DNA of 51,612 bases from contig JAJIRX010000965.1 of assembly GCA_023853785.1 (NCBI GenBank), positions 1-51,612 of the forward strand, read 5' to 3'. The first letter of the stretch is position 1. Every line of letters starts with the position of its first letter. The notes under the pieces are model-generated. The model did no database searches and was not told where the DNA came from. It saw only the letters and a program-made list of their open reading frames with translations. The translations under genes were made by a program, and so were the position numbers. Origin of the DNA: Psilocybe azurescens (lineage: Eukaryota; Basidiomycota; Agaricomycetes; Agaricales; Agrocybaceae). Below, in pieces: positions 10,155 to 20,732 of the stretch.

Positions 10155-11588
10155 GGTGGCGTAGAGGTGCGGAACAGTGAAGTGGGAGGGGGTGGAGGTG
10201 TGAAATCAACGGAGGGAGATACGTACGTGTCATCGTCCGTGTAATCCTCTGTCATAGCTGACATCCCGACGAACCCAACAGGCAGTCGAGCCTTCTGAGC
10301 AGCCGATGCGGCGATGCCCATCTCACGAGTGAGCGGCTTGTAGGTGGCCCAGTCAGGCCAGGTATTGTTCTTGGCCATTGGACAGTCCGGCGTCTCGTGT
10401 CCTGCAAAGAACTGGCGGCAACGGTTGCAGCCCTTGAACTCCACAGGAGTGCACGCTCTGCCCTCGGTCAGACCGTGAGGGCGAGCGCGGCCAGAGCTGC
10501 TGGATGTTGATGCGTTGGCTGAGGGAGAAGTGGTGGAGGAGGAGTCTTTGCGGTCCGAGAGACGACTGAGGAGGCTCTTCTTATCCGCCTTCCCGCTGTC
10601 ATCTTCGCCTCGAAGCGCTTGTCTTCGTTTCTGAGTTCTTCGTCGAGGGCATGTAAGGTGTCAGCCCAAGTCTTGTAATCCTCATCCCTCGGAGACGGGG
10701 TTGGTGTAGAGTTTGAGAGCGAGTGCACTGCGTGTGTTCGCTTCGAGGGAGGTCCCGGAGGGCCCCCTCTGAGAACGAGTGCTTTTTGGAAGAAGTGAGC
10801 AAGAGAGCGTTGAGGTTTTCAACTTCGATTCTCCAATCGACGTAAACGTGATCCGTCCGGCTGTTTGGCCGAAAGGATCTGTTGCTTGATTTGGTGAGCC
10901 CAATTTTGTCGAGAACCAGATCGGCCAGTTCTTTGATGTATTCTGACAGCGTGAGAGCGTCGATCCGGTCCGAGTTACTCTGATACCAGGCTTGTAAGCG
11001 AGGCTCGAGCATTGCGTCCGCCACAAAGCTAACGATGTCCTCTGGCTCCTTGCCCGAGTGTTTGAGGAACCGTTTGCAAGCGTTCGTCCAGGTGTGTAGA
11101 ATAAGCGGCGTGATCTTCCCTGCGGTGAGCATGGGGCAATCCTTCAGCTTGGTGACCTTGACTTCGGCTAATGGAGACATTTCCGCAATAGGTAAAGTGT
11201 GGCGGTGGCTGCGTTTGGCGACGTGATGTTTGATGGGGTAGCTGTCTTCTGATTCGCTGGACGAGTCTGATGATTCTCGTTTAGGCAAGAGGAATTTGAT
11301 TTTGCGAGTTGAGGAAGTGATAGAGGAAAGGGAAGGTGAAGGTGTGGGTAGGATGGAAGGTGGGTGTGTAGGTGAGCTGATAGGTGGTAAGGTAGGAGTG
11401 GGGTTTGTATCGAAATAATCCTCGTCGTCCTGCGGTGAGCTAGAGGTGTCCGGATCAGAGAGCGGGAGCGGTACTGTAGTCGCTCTTCTCCGAGACTCCT
11501 GGCGTGTAACGAGGGGTGTGTCCGAGGATGGTTTACGAGACAGGGTGAATAAGTAAAAATTTTCGGTGCTAGACCGGGGTGGTAACAA
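10073..11588 (-). pseudogene. Chromovirus Gag, frame-broken
   Basis: Gag is read from about 11588, where no ATG is present near the LTR; the first in-frame ATG that looks useful precedes SPLAEVKVTKLKDCP at about 11180. The conserved core includes LILHTWTNACKRFLKHSG and LSEYIKELADLVLDKIG. The frame shifts near 10780 and continues in pieces through SPRDEDYKTWADTLHALDEE (about 10690). The nucleocapsid-like end has CNRCRQFFAGHETPDC (about 10430-10385), a CX2CX6HX4C variant knuckle. The leader between LTR and gag is only about 22 nt and contains an A-run (T on the element strand). Gag assembles the virus-like particle. This copy cannot encode it in one frame. Confidence 0.8.
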
Positions 11589-11610
11589 TTGTCGTTTTCA
11601 AAAAAAAAAG

Positions 11611-11897
11611 TGAAAGGCTGCCGTGTGTGACAAGCCTCACTGAGGTGATGGGACTTAAGGAAGCCTGGAAAGAAAGGACAAATGGGTCTTCGTTCGATGT
11701 GGTAAGAGACCTGACTACGATATCATAATATATATACGTACCTTCGTTCGATGTGGTAAGAGACAAGGAACGAAGGTATGGAAGGATGGAAATTTGTATG
11801 TCGGAGTCAGGTGATGATCGAGAACATGCGCTGTGATCCCAGTCGCGCGCGAGGACGATGCGTGAGGGGTAAGACAGGGAGAAGGGCCAGGCTTACA
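11611..11897 (-). repeat. 5' LTR of the chromovirus
   Basis: 287 bp. In element orientation it starts TGTAAGCCTGG and ends CAGCCTTTCA. It matches the 3' LTR except for a 3-base block (GCT for AGC) and a 2-base insertion. It contains an internal direct repeat: CTTCGTTCGATGTGGTAAG occurs twice about 55 bp apart. The right flank is the GAAAT target duplication. Confidence 0.95.
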
Positions 11898-12400
11898 GAA
11901 ATATTAGGAAAGAAAACTTCTTCAGCCTGTCTGAATTGTAAAACTTGTCGAGGGAATTTGTTTGTACCTCTCCCGAAAGGTGGGCTACGTCATTCGGTGA
12001 ATGGCATTGCATAAGATCAGCATTATCGGGGAATTCAGCTTTCATGTTCTGTCGAGTCGCTTCGGGGTAGCCCTTGGTCCATGGGGGTAGGGGATCTCCG
12101 GCCTAGAAAATTATACGGAAATGTTCTCCGGAATGCAAATATTCAAGTTTGGTCCGTCATCGTTGCTCGAATTTCTCCCTTCCATTGTCGAGAGCATGTC
12201 AGTCGTAACAGGGAGTTGGACTTGTATGTTACTCTTTTTCCAGACAATTAAGCATTTCATGCTGCGCAGATTTGTATTATTCATACAAAGTGAAAACAGT
12301 AAACTACGTTGTAGTAGCGAGTTCCGGCCATCTTGGACAACTTGCGTGGATTAGATTAGATTGCTATAGATCGTATCAGCGGCTGTGTATGATTTGTGTG
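11898..12400. other. Intergenic sequence right of the chromovirus
   Basis: Starts with the second GAAAT target duplication (11898-11902). No coding sequence is convincing. NLR gene A ends at 12401 on the opposite strand. Confidence 0.5.
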
Positions 12401-15400
12401 CTAGAGCGCGTTCGCAGTGAGATGAAGAACGCACCTTGCTTGAACATTAGTGATATTATCATCATCATCTCTGGAACCACTAGCACGCTCTTCAACTAGT
12501 GAGGTGAGCCACCCCGTGAGCCCAGCAAGCACTTCAAGAGATACAGATGAGCAATCGTATTTCTGCATCATAAGCACGCGTCAGTGAAAGTAACGGAATA
12601 TAATGCGTATCATAAGGGCATACTGATAATAATATATTAATTCCAGAGCAGAATCCAAAAGGTGGATGCCATGGCGTGGAATTTGTGATGGACATAAAAT
12701 GTAATGCACGGAGTGCAGCCAGATTTTGTTGAGTTGGGTATGCGTAGGGTAAACATTCGCCAAAATATGCATTTAAGTATAGTGGCCCTAAACGTGTTGC
12801 TCTGAATGGCCGAAAGAGCTGTTGATATCGACACGTGACCTTCCAATTAAGAAGATATGCAGCCATATGAGGAAACCAGCTTGAGCGCTCAATAACCGAG
12901 TTGATTCCTTGGGAGACATTCTCTGAATGGCGACCGAAGAATATATCCTGAAATATTCGGAGACGCGCAGACCACTCTGAATGAAGAATATCTTCATACG
13001 CATTATCAATCATTTCCATGATGGTGTATACACTGTTGTCGGACGGTTGTACCAAATGTAGCATAGCGCCTAGGGTGCAGTCTTGAACTGGAATGACAAA
13101 GAGTTCCGTGAGATATCGACAGCTCTGGAAAGAAGGTAAAATTATCCGATGATAGATTCCAGTTACTGCCTGTGACATTCTGTCCGGGGAGACCTGTGTC
13201 GTACTCTGCAATCAGCAATATCACCACAGGATTATGCTATAGGCATGATCATTATACAAGATAGTTAGTGCTATATGATCGCGACAAGACACAAATATAT
13301 ACGTACCAGTATGTCATGTATCCAGCACATTGCATCTAAGGCAAAATTATTCGGCCGCATTCCCTTGTCCGACTGGTCTATACAAAATATGTTCCACAGC
13401 CTGGGATCGAGTAAAAGTGTCAAAAACAATCGTCCCCATCCATCGGAGAGGTAATCCTTTCTCCTTGATCTCCATCTTCTACTATCCATTAAGAAGATAC
13501 GCAGAATCGACAATCTTGTGACAACCTCAGTATGGGGTAGCAAGTTCGGGCTTGATTGGGAAGAAATATGTGTAAATAACGTATGTATCACAGCAGTAAA
13601 AAAACTTACGCATTTGGGTTTCGGGCACGCTTTATGGTATCATTACCCAATAGAGTCAAACAAAGACACATGAGTCGCATCGACAGCCTGATCCATTGAG
13701 AACGCAATTCTTCGTCCTCGCCTTCAAGAATGTGGCTCTCGAGCTTGTACAGAGTTTCAATTTCCGCATGCCCTAAACTTGAAGGCCACCATTCAACAGA
13801 CAGGCCGCAATGCTGTATCTCGCTTGATAAGTTCACTTCGGGAAGATGATTGATTTCGCCAATGCTCAATGTTTCATAGGACGCGTAGAATACTAGTGGG
13901 GTAATGCTGAACATATCATTTTTTGCGAGATAATGTATGATTCGGCGCACAGCGAGGTCCAGAGTCTCCCCATCATAGAATAGCATTGAACCGCATCGTT
14001 CCCACCAGGCACGAAATGTGTTCAGATATTGCAGTAAATATGAACTGTATAGAATATTTGTCGACTCGGATGCAATGAATGCTTTGAACTTCAAGTCGAG
14101 CTCTTCGCAAAGAGCATCCAAAGTGTAAATATCACACAGCTTGCTAGGTGGCTCCGGTAGGCTGTGCAACAAGTGCTGCAGTGACATTATGCTTATGGTG
14201 CTGTTGGTGTGTTCAATAAAAGCAGTTAGTATAAATTCCAGACAAAGCGAATGAGCTTACTAGGTCCTATGTTGTTCAACTTCGGGCTTCTGCTCTAACG
14301 CATCCCCAACCAGATGGAAAATAGTAAACAGGAACTGCTCAGCAATTGAGGCCACATCGACAAAATATTGTCCCGAGCGACATTGATTCTGGAGAAATTC
14401 CCGAAATGATAAATGGTACAACTTGATTCTTGTTTCCTCTGGACAGCCACGCGGGCCATAAATCACTTTCAAATCTTCTACGGCTTCAAACTCGACCCGT
14501 TCTACCTCAATGAGAGAGTTGAGAGCGTCTAAAACGATAGATATCACTCCAGCATCCACTCCTAGAAAAATCTCTATTGCTTGAACGGGCAAGTAGAAAA
14601 TGATGCCACCAAGAACAAGTTTCAGTGCTGCTCGATGAGTATCAGGGATACGCGATAGAATTGCTGCATAGAGAGCGTCGAGGGTTGAGAACGCAGATGC
14701 ACGATGAGGTCCAGCCGTGGTCAATATCTGGAGCTGTTCTCTAGGGTCACAGAAGTCGGACGAGTAGCCAACAAATTTGACGATGGTGGATGCATAGATA
14801 AACTGGCCGGAAGATTCTTCGACGAAGCGTTTGACAATGCGTTTGGGTGGCCACGGTTGCCCCACAGATGACATAATGCGGCTGTATTTGTTGCAAATCT
14901 CGGCGAATTCAGCGACCAGATATCTCTCGATATCGCCGTTTGCGTCGCCGATCTCATTGAGTGATATAGGCAGTGTGAGATCGTGAATAGTCGCTACTTC
15001 AAATGCATCCCTGATCCAATATTCGGGACGGCTGGCAATAAGGAATCGAAGGGGTAATTTATGATGACGGATATTGTAGGATATGAGAGAAAGAATATTC
15101 TTCTGAGTAGTTGAATCCGCGCATTCATCCAGACCATCTATGATAATAGTAGGCGTATGGGACGACCAGTTCGATACTTGTAAGAGAGGATCAACGATAA
15201 GAGCCTTGATTTGAATTTCCATAGACCTCGTAGGAAGTATTGGATCTTTGAACAATGTATCGTTTATGAAGGGCAGTAGGGCGGGGAATTGAACTGCAAG
15301 CTGATAGGCGAGCGTCGAGAACAGTTTGTCGCCATCTCCCCTACCCATGTTGTCTCCAGCGGCAAAGAAAAAGCTTCCTGCATATTGACTTTGATATATC

Positions 15401-15772
15401 CGCCAGAGAAGCTCTGCAATTGACTGTGCGATGGCTGATTTACCGGATCCTGCTGGGCCGTAAAGCCATACGACACTGTAGTCCGGTGCAGGGTCGATAA
15501 TCCAGTCCGTTATGGTCTTGAGTGCTTTTTCTCGCGTCCCAGGATGACATTTTGCGGGCGGGAATCGTGCAGAGGAATCGAACATTGCTCCGGATGCAAT
15601 ATGCTGGCTAAGAGCATGTAGTCCTTTTATGAACATCCAAATAAATTGTATACTGTTTGTTTCGCATAAAATAGTTCTTACCAGTGTCCCGCTGTACGTT
15701 TTGCTGATAATTGCCTTGCAGGTTTACTAAATGACCACCATTGATGATGAAGTTACTGCGCTGTGGGAACAT
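12401..15772 (-). CDS. NACHT NLR-like protein A
   Basis: Six exons with GT-AG introns of 50-101 nt: 15772-15682, 15623-14261, 14200-13610, 13550-13307, 13205-12624 and 12562-12401. They sum to 3033 nt, or 1010 residues, with every phase consistent. Exon 1 encodes a short N-terminus with SNFIINGGHLVNLQGNY. The NACHT P-loop ATPase follows: Walker A GPAGSGKSAIAQSIAE at about residues 86-101, Walker B PTIIIDGLDEC at about 188-198, SRPEYWIRDAF, and the KLYHLSFREFL helix that closes the module. The remaining roughly 530 residues show no WD40, ankyrin or TPR repeats by eye. Fungal NLRs typically mediate non-self recognition and cell death; that role is inferred here. It is paralogous to 40252-43717, with matching intron positions. 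Confidence 0.9.
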
Positions 15773-15885
15773 TTGACTGCTAGACCGGTGAGGCCCGGGG
15801 TTGAGGGTAAAGTAAGAGGAGTATGTAGTTGAAGCAGCTTTAAATCACTGTAAGTGTCGAACCGATTGCGTCCAATGAGAAGAAC

Positions 15886-16468
15886 TCACAAGGTAGAATT
15901 CAGAGCGACAAAGGGGGCAAATGATTGGAGACTGGTCACTATTATAGTGGACTCAACGTTCCGACTCGCATAGCCTAGTAGCGATGTAAATGTCTCTACA
16001 AAAATAGAATCAAATACCACAGATACCAGCACGTTCATCATAGGAGGTTTCCTTGTACGGATCGGCTTCAAGTAGCTGAACGCCAGAAATACATAGCACT
16101 TATGCCATATATAGGCCGTAACAGTGTCAGCCGGCTTATACAAGGATGCACTGCCATTAAGCTACGCATATTCAGCATGGGCAGCGAGCAGGTAAGAACA
16201 AAGGAGAAGAATACGATAACCTGCAAAGAGAACGCCTGATGATGATTTGAGTCAAGTGAGAGCTATGGGCAATCAATAACAATGACATGACAGTCCAAGA
16301 AGCTGAGACGATCACTGGGTGCCCTCGGGCGCTAAGGTTGTTGTAGAGTATAGACAGAAAAACTGTCGCCGACTTTGAACTCTTTGCACTGCTACAAACT
16401 TTTTGCACTACTCGAACGCTCTTCTTCAGAAATACATAGCTATTCAATATCAGGAACCTAGGAAGCAA
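15886..16468 (-). other. Unassigned minus-strand ORFs, hydrophobic
   Basis: Two short ORFs (16468-16172, 98 codons, and 16143-15886, 85 codons) contain hydrophobic runs such as PVIVSASWTVMSLLLIAHSS. They could be exons or debris of a membrane protein gene. I do not recognise the family, and no start or splice arrangement is compelling. Confidence 0.25.
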
Positions 16469-16477
16469 TACGGACGA

Positions 16478-16804
16478 TCAAAGTAGACGGATTAAGGGAT
16501 GATTCTCAAAGCGATTCTGAATTTGATTATGAGCCCTCTGACACTCGTGAGAGTGTCGAAAACCGCATGGTCGTGCACCAATCGTATCAGGCTGCGCAGG
16601 TTCTCTTCCGAGTCTGCGGAGAGTAACTGTAATGGCCGCTGCCTCGTCGATACTGAGCACCTTCTCCTGCTGCCCCCACCGCACCCCCACGGCGGCCGAG
16701 TCTAGTCCTTTCGTGAGTTTGTAATATGCTGGGTTCTGTTCTGTGTTGACGAGAGGCGGGAATGTGTGCTGGAATACAGGACACGGGTCCGTATGAGCAG
16801 TCAC
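16478..16804 (-). CDS. Hypothetical small protein (108 aa)
   Basis: A minus-strand ORF of 108 codons starting at an ATG (MTAHTDPCPVFQHTFPPLV). Composition is protein-like, with TEQNPAYYKLTKGLDSAAVG in the middle and a charged C-terminus. There is no signal peptide, membrane segment or known motif. It lies between NLR A and the plus-strand gene at 17202 and is divergent from the latter. It may be a single-exon gene, an exon of a larger gene, or chance. Not recognised. Confidence 0.3.
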   Translation of the reverse strand: MTAHTDPCPVFQHTFPPLVNTEQNPAYYKLTKGLDSAAVGVRWGQQEKVLSIDEAAAITVTLRRLGREPAQPDTIGARPCGFRHSHECQRAHNQIQNRFENHPLIRLL

Positions 16805-17029
16805 ATCTTACTCGAGTATACCAGCTACTAATGACCCGACGCCGTGAAATTTCTGCTTCTCTACCCCTGTCCTTCCCCCTGCCCATGTAAAGACGACGAC
16901 GGACCACGCAATGGTTTCTGATGTTTGCGGGATCCTCATATGTTCTCTCCGAGCGCGTATGTGGTCGACCACCAGCGGATGAAGAAGCGGATGTCGAATA
17001 TCGCGCGATCGAAAGAGGGGTGGGTCTTC

Positions 17030-17150
17030 TGCTGCCTCCTTCCTCCCCGCCCTTCTTTCCTCTCTTCTTTCTGTCCTTCCTCCTTCCCTGCTTCCCTTGG
17101 CGTTCCTTCTTTTCCCTTACCCCCCCCCCCCTTTTCCCCACATGCTTCCT
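17030..17150 (+). promoter_or_regulatory. Pyrimidine-rich tract upstream of 17202
   Basis: About 120 bp of almost pure C/T, including a run of 13 C at about 17121-17133, ends about 50 bp before the ATG at 17202. CT-rich blocks just upstream of start codons are common in highly expressed fungal genes. It supports 17202 as a real start. The promoter role is inferred. Confidence 0.5.
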
Positions 17151-17201
17151 AATGAGCACATAAACTAAAATTCCCCCTCCCCTCTCAAAAAATACAGCAA
17201 A

Positions 17202-17926
17202 ATGGTCAACGTAACATCTCACTTCCCGTTCAACCTGCTCAACAACAAGTTCAAATCTTCCACGCGCTCTGCGATGGACGTGTCCGCCTCCGCCTCTTCC
17301 TCCTCACCCTCGCGTTCGGCGTCCGCGTCGACGTCGCGCTCTGCGCGGAATTTTAAGTTGAATCGGCCGTCGCTCAATTTCGCACCGTATACATCTTATA
17401 ATGCGGACACTGCGGGCAACGTGCGGGATCATGTGGGTGCGCCGCTGACAAGCGGAAGCGGAAGCGGCGCGGTCGCCTCCCGAGTGTATGTGGATACTCA
17501 CCAACAGTATACAAAGCATTTTTCCCATCCCGCAATCCAGATACCCTTCCCCAAAATTCGGCTTTTTTCACTCGTACCAGTCATACTGGGCGCTGGCTCA
17601 CTGCGTGGGAAGTCGTAGCTGCTATCAAGGGTCCTGTATCGGGACACGGAGCAGGAGCAGGAGAACCGTCCAGTTCATCGTCCCGCGCATCCCGCGAGAC
17701 ATCTCCGCACGACCGCGACCACGACCACGAGGAGAGGGAGAGGTGGGGCAGGAGGATGCCGATTCTGAATGTGCGCCTCGTGCAGGGCGTGCCGTTCGTC
17801 CCTGCTGCTGCTACGGGGAAGAGCGCAAGGGTGGCGGGTAAGGATGCAGATGGAGCGGGGGCGGGGCCAAGGCGGGGGCGTGCGAAGCGGAAGGACGTCG
17901 ATGTGGATGTTGATGATCAAGCTTGA
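17202..17926 (+). CDS. Ser/Ala-rich hypothetical protein, one frame break
   Basis: The ATG at 17202 (MVNVTSHFPFNLLNNKFKSS) follows a strong CT-rich tract. The N-terminal exon is very rich in serine and alanine (about residues 25-45) and then NFKLNRPSLNFAPYTSYNAD. A short intron (about 17510-17543, GTATAC...CCAG) joins it to YPSPKFGFFHSYQSYWAL. One base must be gained or lost near 17595 to continue into TAWEVVAAIKGPVSGHGAG. The tail is charged: REREWGRR-like, MPILNVRLVQGVPFVPAA, and KRKDVDVDVDDQA before the stop at 17926. I do not recognise the family. The intron is only 34 nt, which is short even for this genome, so the exact structure is uncertain. Confidence 0.5.
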
Positions 17927-18239
17927 CCTCGGGCCCAAGTGACCCCGCGGCTCCGCGATCCTCATTCAATATCCTCCTCTCCCTCTCCTCCATCCCGCCG
18001 CCACTTCGCCCATCCCTCGTCGGAGTCTTCGCTCCGCTCTCCGTCTCCGTCTCCTTTCGTGCCTAAAACGAAAGCAGAGGGCGATGCAGCCACACATCTA
18101 ATACTTTGTGTCTCGCCGGCGTCGACTGCTGGTGTGGGCGGATTTAAGTTGCAGGATATGGGGCCGCTGGTTGTGAGCTGGGCGATTGAAAACTGAAGAT
18201 TGAATATTGAAGGGCGACGCAGGCGCTGGTGAGCATGGA

Positions 18240-19250
18240 TAGCTGGTTATGCTGGTTATGCTGGTTATTTATGATTATGACGTAGAAGAATCCCGCGGCG
18301 CGTCCATCCGTGTCTCAGTCTGCTTCCACCCCCATGTCTGCTTCCGCATCGAGACTCGAGTCCATGTTTGCCCCCACCGCCAATTCCGCGCATACATCCA
18401 CATTCACCTCACCTCCACCCCCATGTCCGCGTTCATCTAATTTATATCCGGCCCGATTACTGCTACTCACCGCCCCAAAACCAAAATATTACCGACACTG
18501 TTAACAATACCAATACCGACACTACTGACAATACCAATACCGACACCACCAACACCACTGCCAATGTCAATATCGATACCACAGCTGCATTGCCGCTGAT
18601 ACTACCTCCACCTTTACCACCACACCCACGCTGCTCTAACAATTCGCAATTCGCAATTTCCAATACCACCAACTACCAGCCGCCATCACCATCGCCACCA
18701 CCATCACATACGTATGCGTATGCGCGGGGTCATGGCTAGGTGAATCTGGCTCTGGCTCTAGCTCTGGCTCTTACGCATATCCCCCGACCGACGAAACGAT
18801 GGCCCCATACTCGTACCCACGCGCGCGCGCGCTCTCGCTCTCTCTTTCCTATGTATCTATTTATCTATCGTCTTCGTCCTCTTGATTGTATTCAACCATA
18901 ATCAGACCACTCCTCAAAAAAAAAAATGTAGTCGACGCCGTTTGTCGTACCGCACTCTCTCGCGACACACAGATATAACATACCCTACCCAATCGTCCTA
19001 TACCTTCCTCTTCCTCTTGATTACGCAATATCGCCGTTACACTTCTACGCACCCTGCTTATTCTGTTGCTATTTCTATTTCGTACTCTTTCTTGACGATA
19101 TACTGACTAACCCCGTATCGCCTTCTCATCGTACCACGGCACACCTCGTTCTATCACATCACCTCTCATCGTTCATCCGCTCATCACAACTGAACTTAAT
19201 TTCATCGCATCGCATCACATCACATCGTATCATAGCATACGTACCGTACC
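18240..19250 (+). repeat. Low-complexity and microsatellite region
   Basis: No credible gene. It holds several simple repeats: TGGTTATGC units near 18245, a minisatellite built on ACCAATACCGACAC at 18506-18560, GGCTCT(A/G) units at 18748-18772, (CG)n then (CT)n at 18820-18850, and CATCR pentamers at 19205-19240. Short ORFs across it are proline/serine-rich artefacts or eroded coding sequence. Confidence 0.6.
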
Positions 19251-19661
19251 GCAGTACATACCAAATCAACTCCGATTTTGCTTTGTTTGTTCTTTCTAGC
19301 CTTTCATATCCTACCCTGTCGATCTAGCGAATACAATGCAATGCAGCCCGATACCCAAAATTCATCTTCATCCTCCTGGTTCCTGGTTTATCGTCAGGCT
19401 CAGCCTCGCACCTGCATATTATGTAGTCCCTTTCCTGCCTGAACCTGACTGAGAGTTTGAGAGTCTGAGCTTCTGAACTTCAGGAGCTGCAGTGAATTAA
19501 TGGATGGATGACTGCACAATCTAACGAACTGAAGGAATAAAGAGCGATCTACCGCCGCTTCGAGTCCATTTTCTGTTTACGTTGCCGGGTTGGCGCATAA
19601 TGTAGTCATATATGATAGCGTATGTCGTGCCGATCACCGCAGGAGGTGCGTGTTCAAACCG

Positions 19662-20140
19662 ATACAGTACGTATATAAGCGCCGAGGTACTGTGCTATTC
19701 GGGGCAATCAACTTCAAAAGATGGAACCAAAAGCTTATTTGAAGTCTAAAAGCTCGGAGGTTATGTAGACCCTGCGTCTCCCCTGCATTCTGAGATGTGC
19801 CTTGGGGTCTGGGTCTTTTATTGGGCATGTATAGGTTTAACTCCTTGGGGACGAAACCTTGGAGTAAGGGAAAGGGCTGAGATGGGGGATTTGGAGACCG
19901 GTAATTCCTTCAGTATAAGTATCCGAATCGGAGGTGTGTGTAGAAAGACCCGGAGGATCTGGGCGTCGAACGAATGTACAAAAAAATACACGCAGCGCAA
20001 GCTGAAGCACTGAAGAATTGTTTGGTCACTATAGAGTAATGACGCAAAATAAGGTTAAAGGAACGACGACAATTACCCGGTACCTCAGAGCGCTCAACGG
20101 AAGGCTGAAGCCCAGCGAACGGCTTTCCGCAGGCTCCGTC
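19662..20140 (+). repeat. Dispersed repeat, copy 2
   Basis: Homologous to 5231-5770 in the same orientation, with the same ordered landmarks (TATAAGCGCCGAGG, GGGGCAATCAA, TATAAGTATCCG, GTGTAGAAAGACCCGG, GAACGGCTTTC). It is shorter by internal deletions. Just beyond it, at 20160-20180, is a GTCC tetranucleotide run. Element class unknown. Confidence 0.75.
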
Positions 20141-20732
20141 TCTCCTCCGAGTCCGTTTCTGTCCGTCCGTCCGTCCGTCCAGAAAGTCCATGAAGTCCCG
20201 TCGAATTCACTCTGCATTATCGAAGTCCATGAACTCGCAAATGGCGCCATCACGGGAAATTGATGTTGGTATTATTATACTTACTCTTGCGCAAGACCCA
20301 GCAAGAACAGAGTGCATTTGCTTCTTCGAGTTACTTAGAATTGCACACTTTTTCTCTAGAATTTATTTTTAACGTGAAAAGAGCCCTAATAGCTCTAGAG
20401 GCACGGGTGCTGTGGCACCAAGAAGGATATACACTATTGTAGAACTACCAATGATGGTAGAAGCCAAAGTATGCATCTACAGACTAATCAACGGATTGAG
20501 AAAGGGGGTAGATACATCTGTCGATGGTCGGGGAGTGTGTTAGATGAAACAGGATCAGTTGAGAAAAGACGAAGTAAAAGGATAAAGAATAAGAAAATAA
20601 AAGAATAATGGCGAGGCGTACGATCACGGTTTCCGATACAAATACAATGCAAATTGACTTCTTCTCCTTTCTTTCATATATTCAAATGTTGGTGTCCAAG
20701 AAATTATAGTCGATATCAGCAGGCATCCTCAG
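20141..20732. other. Intergenic, nothing recognised
   Basis: Between the dispersed repeat and the 3' end of the tyrosinase gene. A short GTCC microsatellite is the only structure noticed. Confidence 0.4.

Larger units (their letters stand above)
6068..11897 (-). mobile_element. Full-length Ty3/gypsy chromovirus
   Basis: A complete LTR retrotransposon in minus orientation. LTRs at 11611-11897 (5') and 6068-6352 (3') bracket gag, protease, reverse transcriptase, RNase H, integrase and a C-terminal chromodomain. The insertion is flanked by the 5-bp target duplication GAAAT (6063-6067 and 11898-11902). A purine tract GGGGGGAAGAG (element strand) abuts the 3' LTR at 6353-6363. The LTRs differ at only a few positions (285 vs 287 bp), which implies a fairly recent insertion. 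Yet the gag and pol frames are broken many times. Domain order Gag-PR-RT-RH-IN-chromodomain places it among the chromoviruses, whose chromodomain is thought to direct integration to modified chromatin. Confidence 0.95.

Noticed and set aside
18820..18850. CG and CT dinucleotide runs
   Set aside because: Ordinary microsatellites with no associated gene or hairpin of interest.
20161..20180. GTCC tetranucleotide repeat
   Set aside because: Simple repeat at the edge of the dispersed element. Not a CRISPR: no spacers or regular direct repeats occur anywhere in the window.
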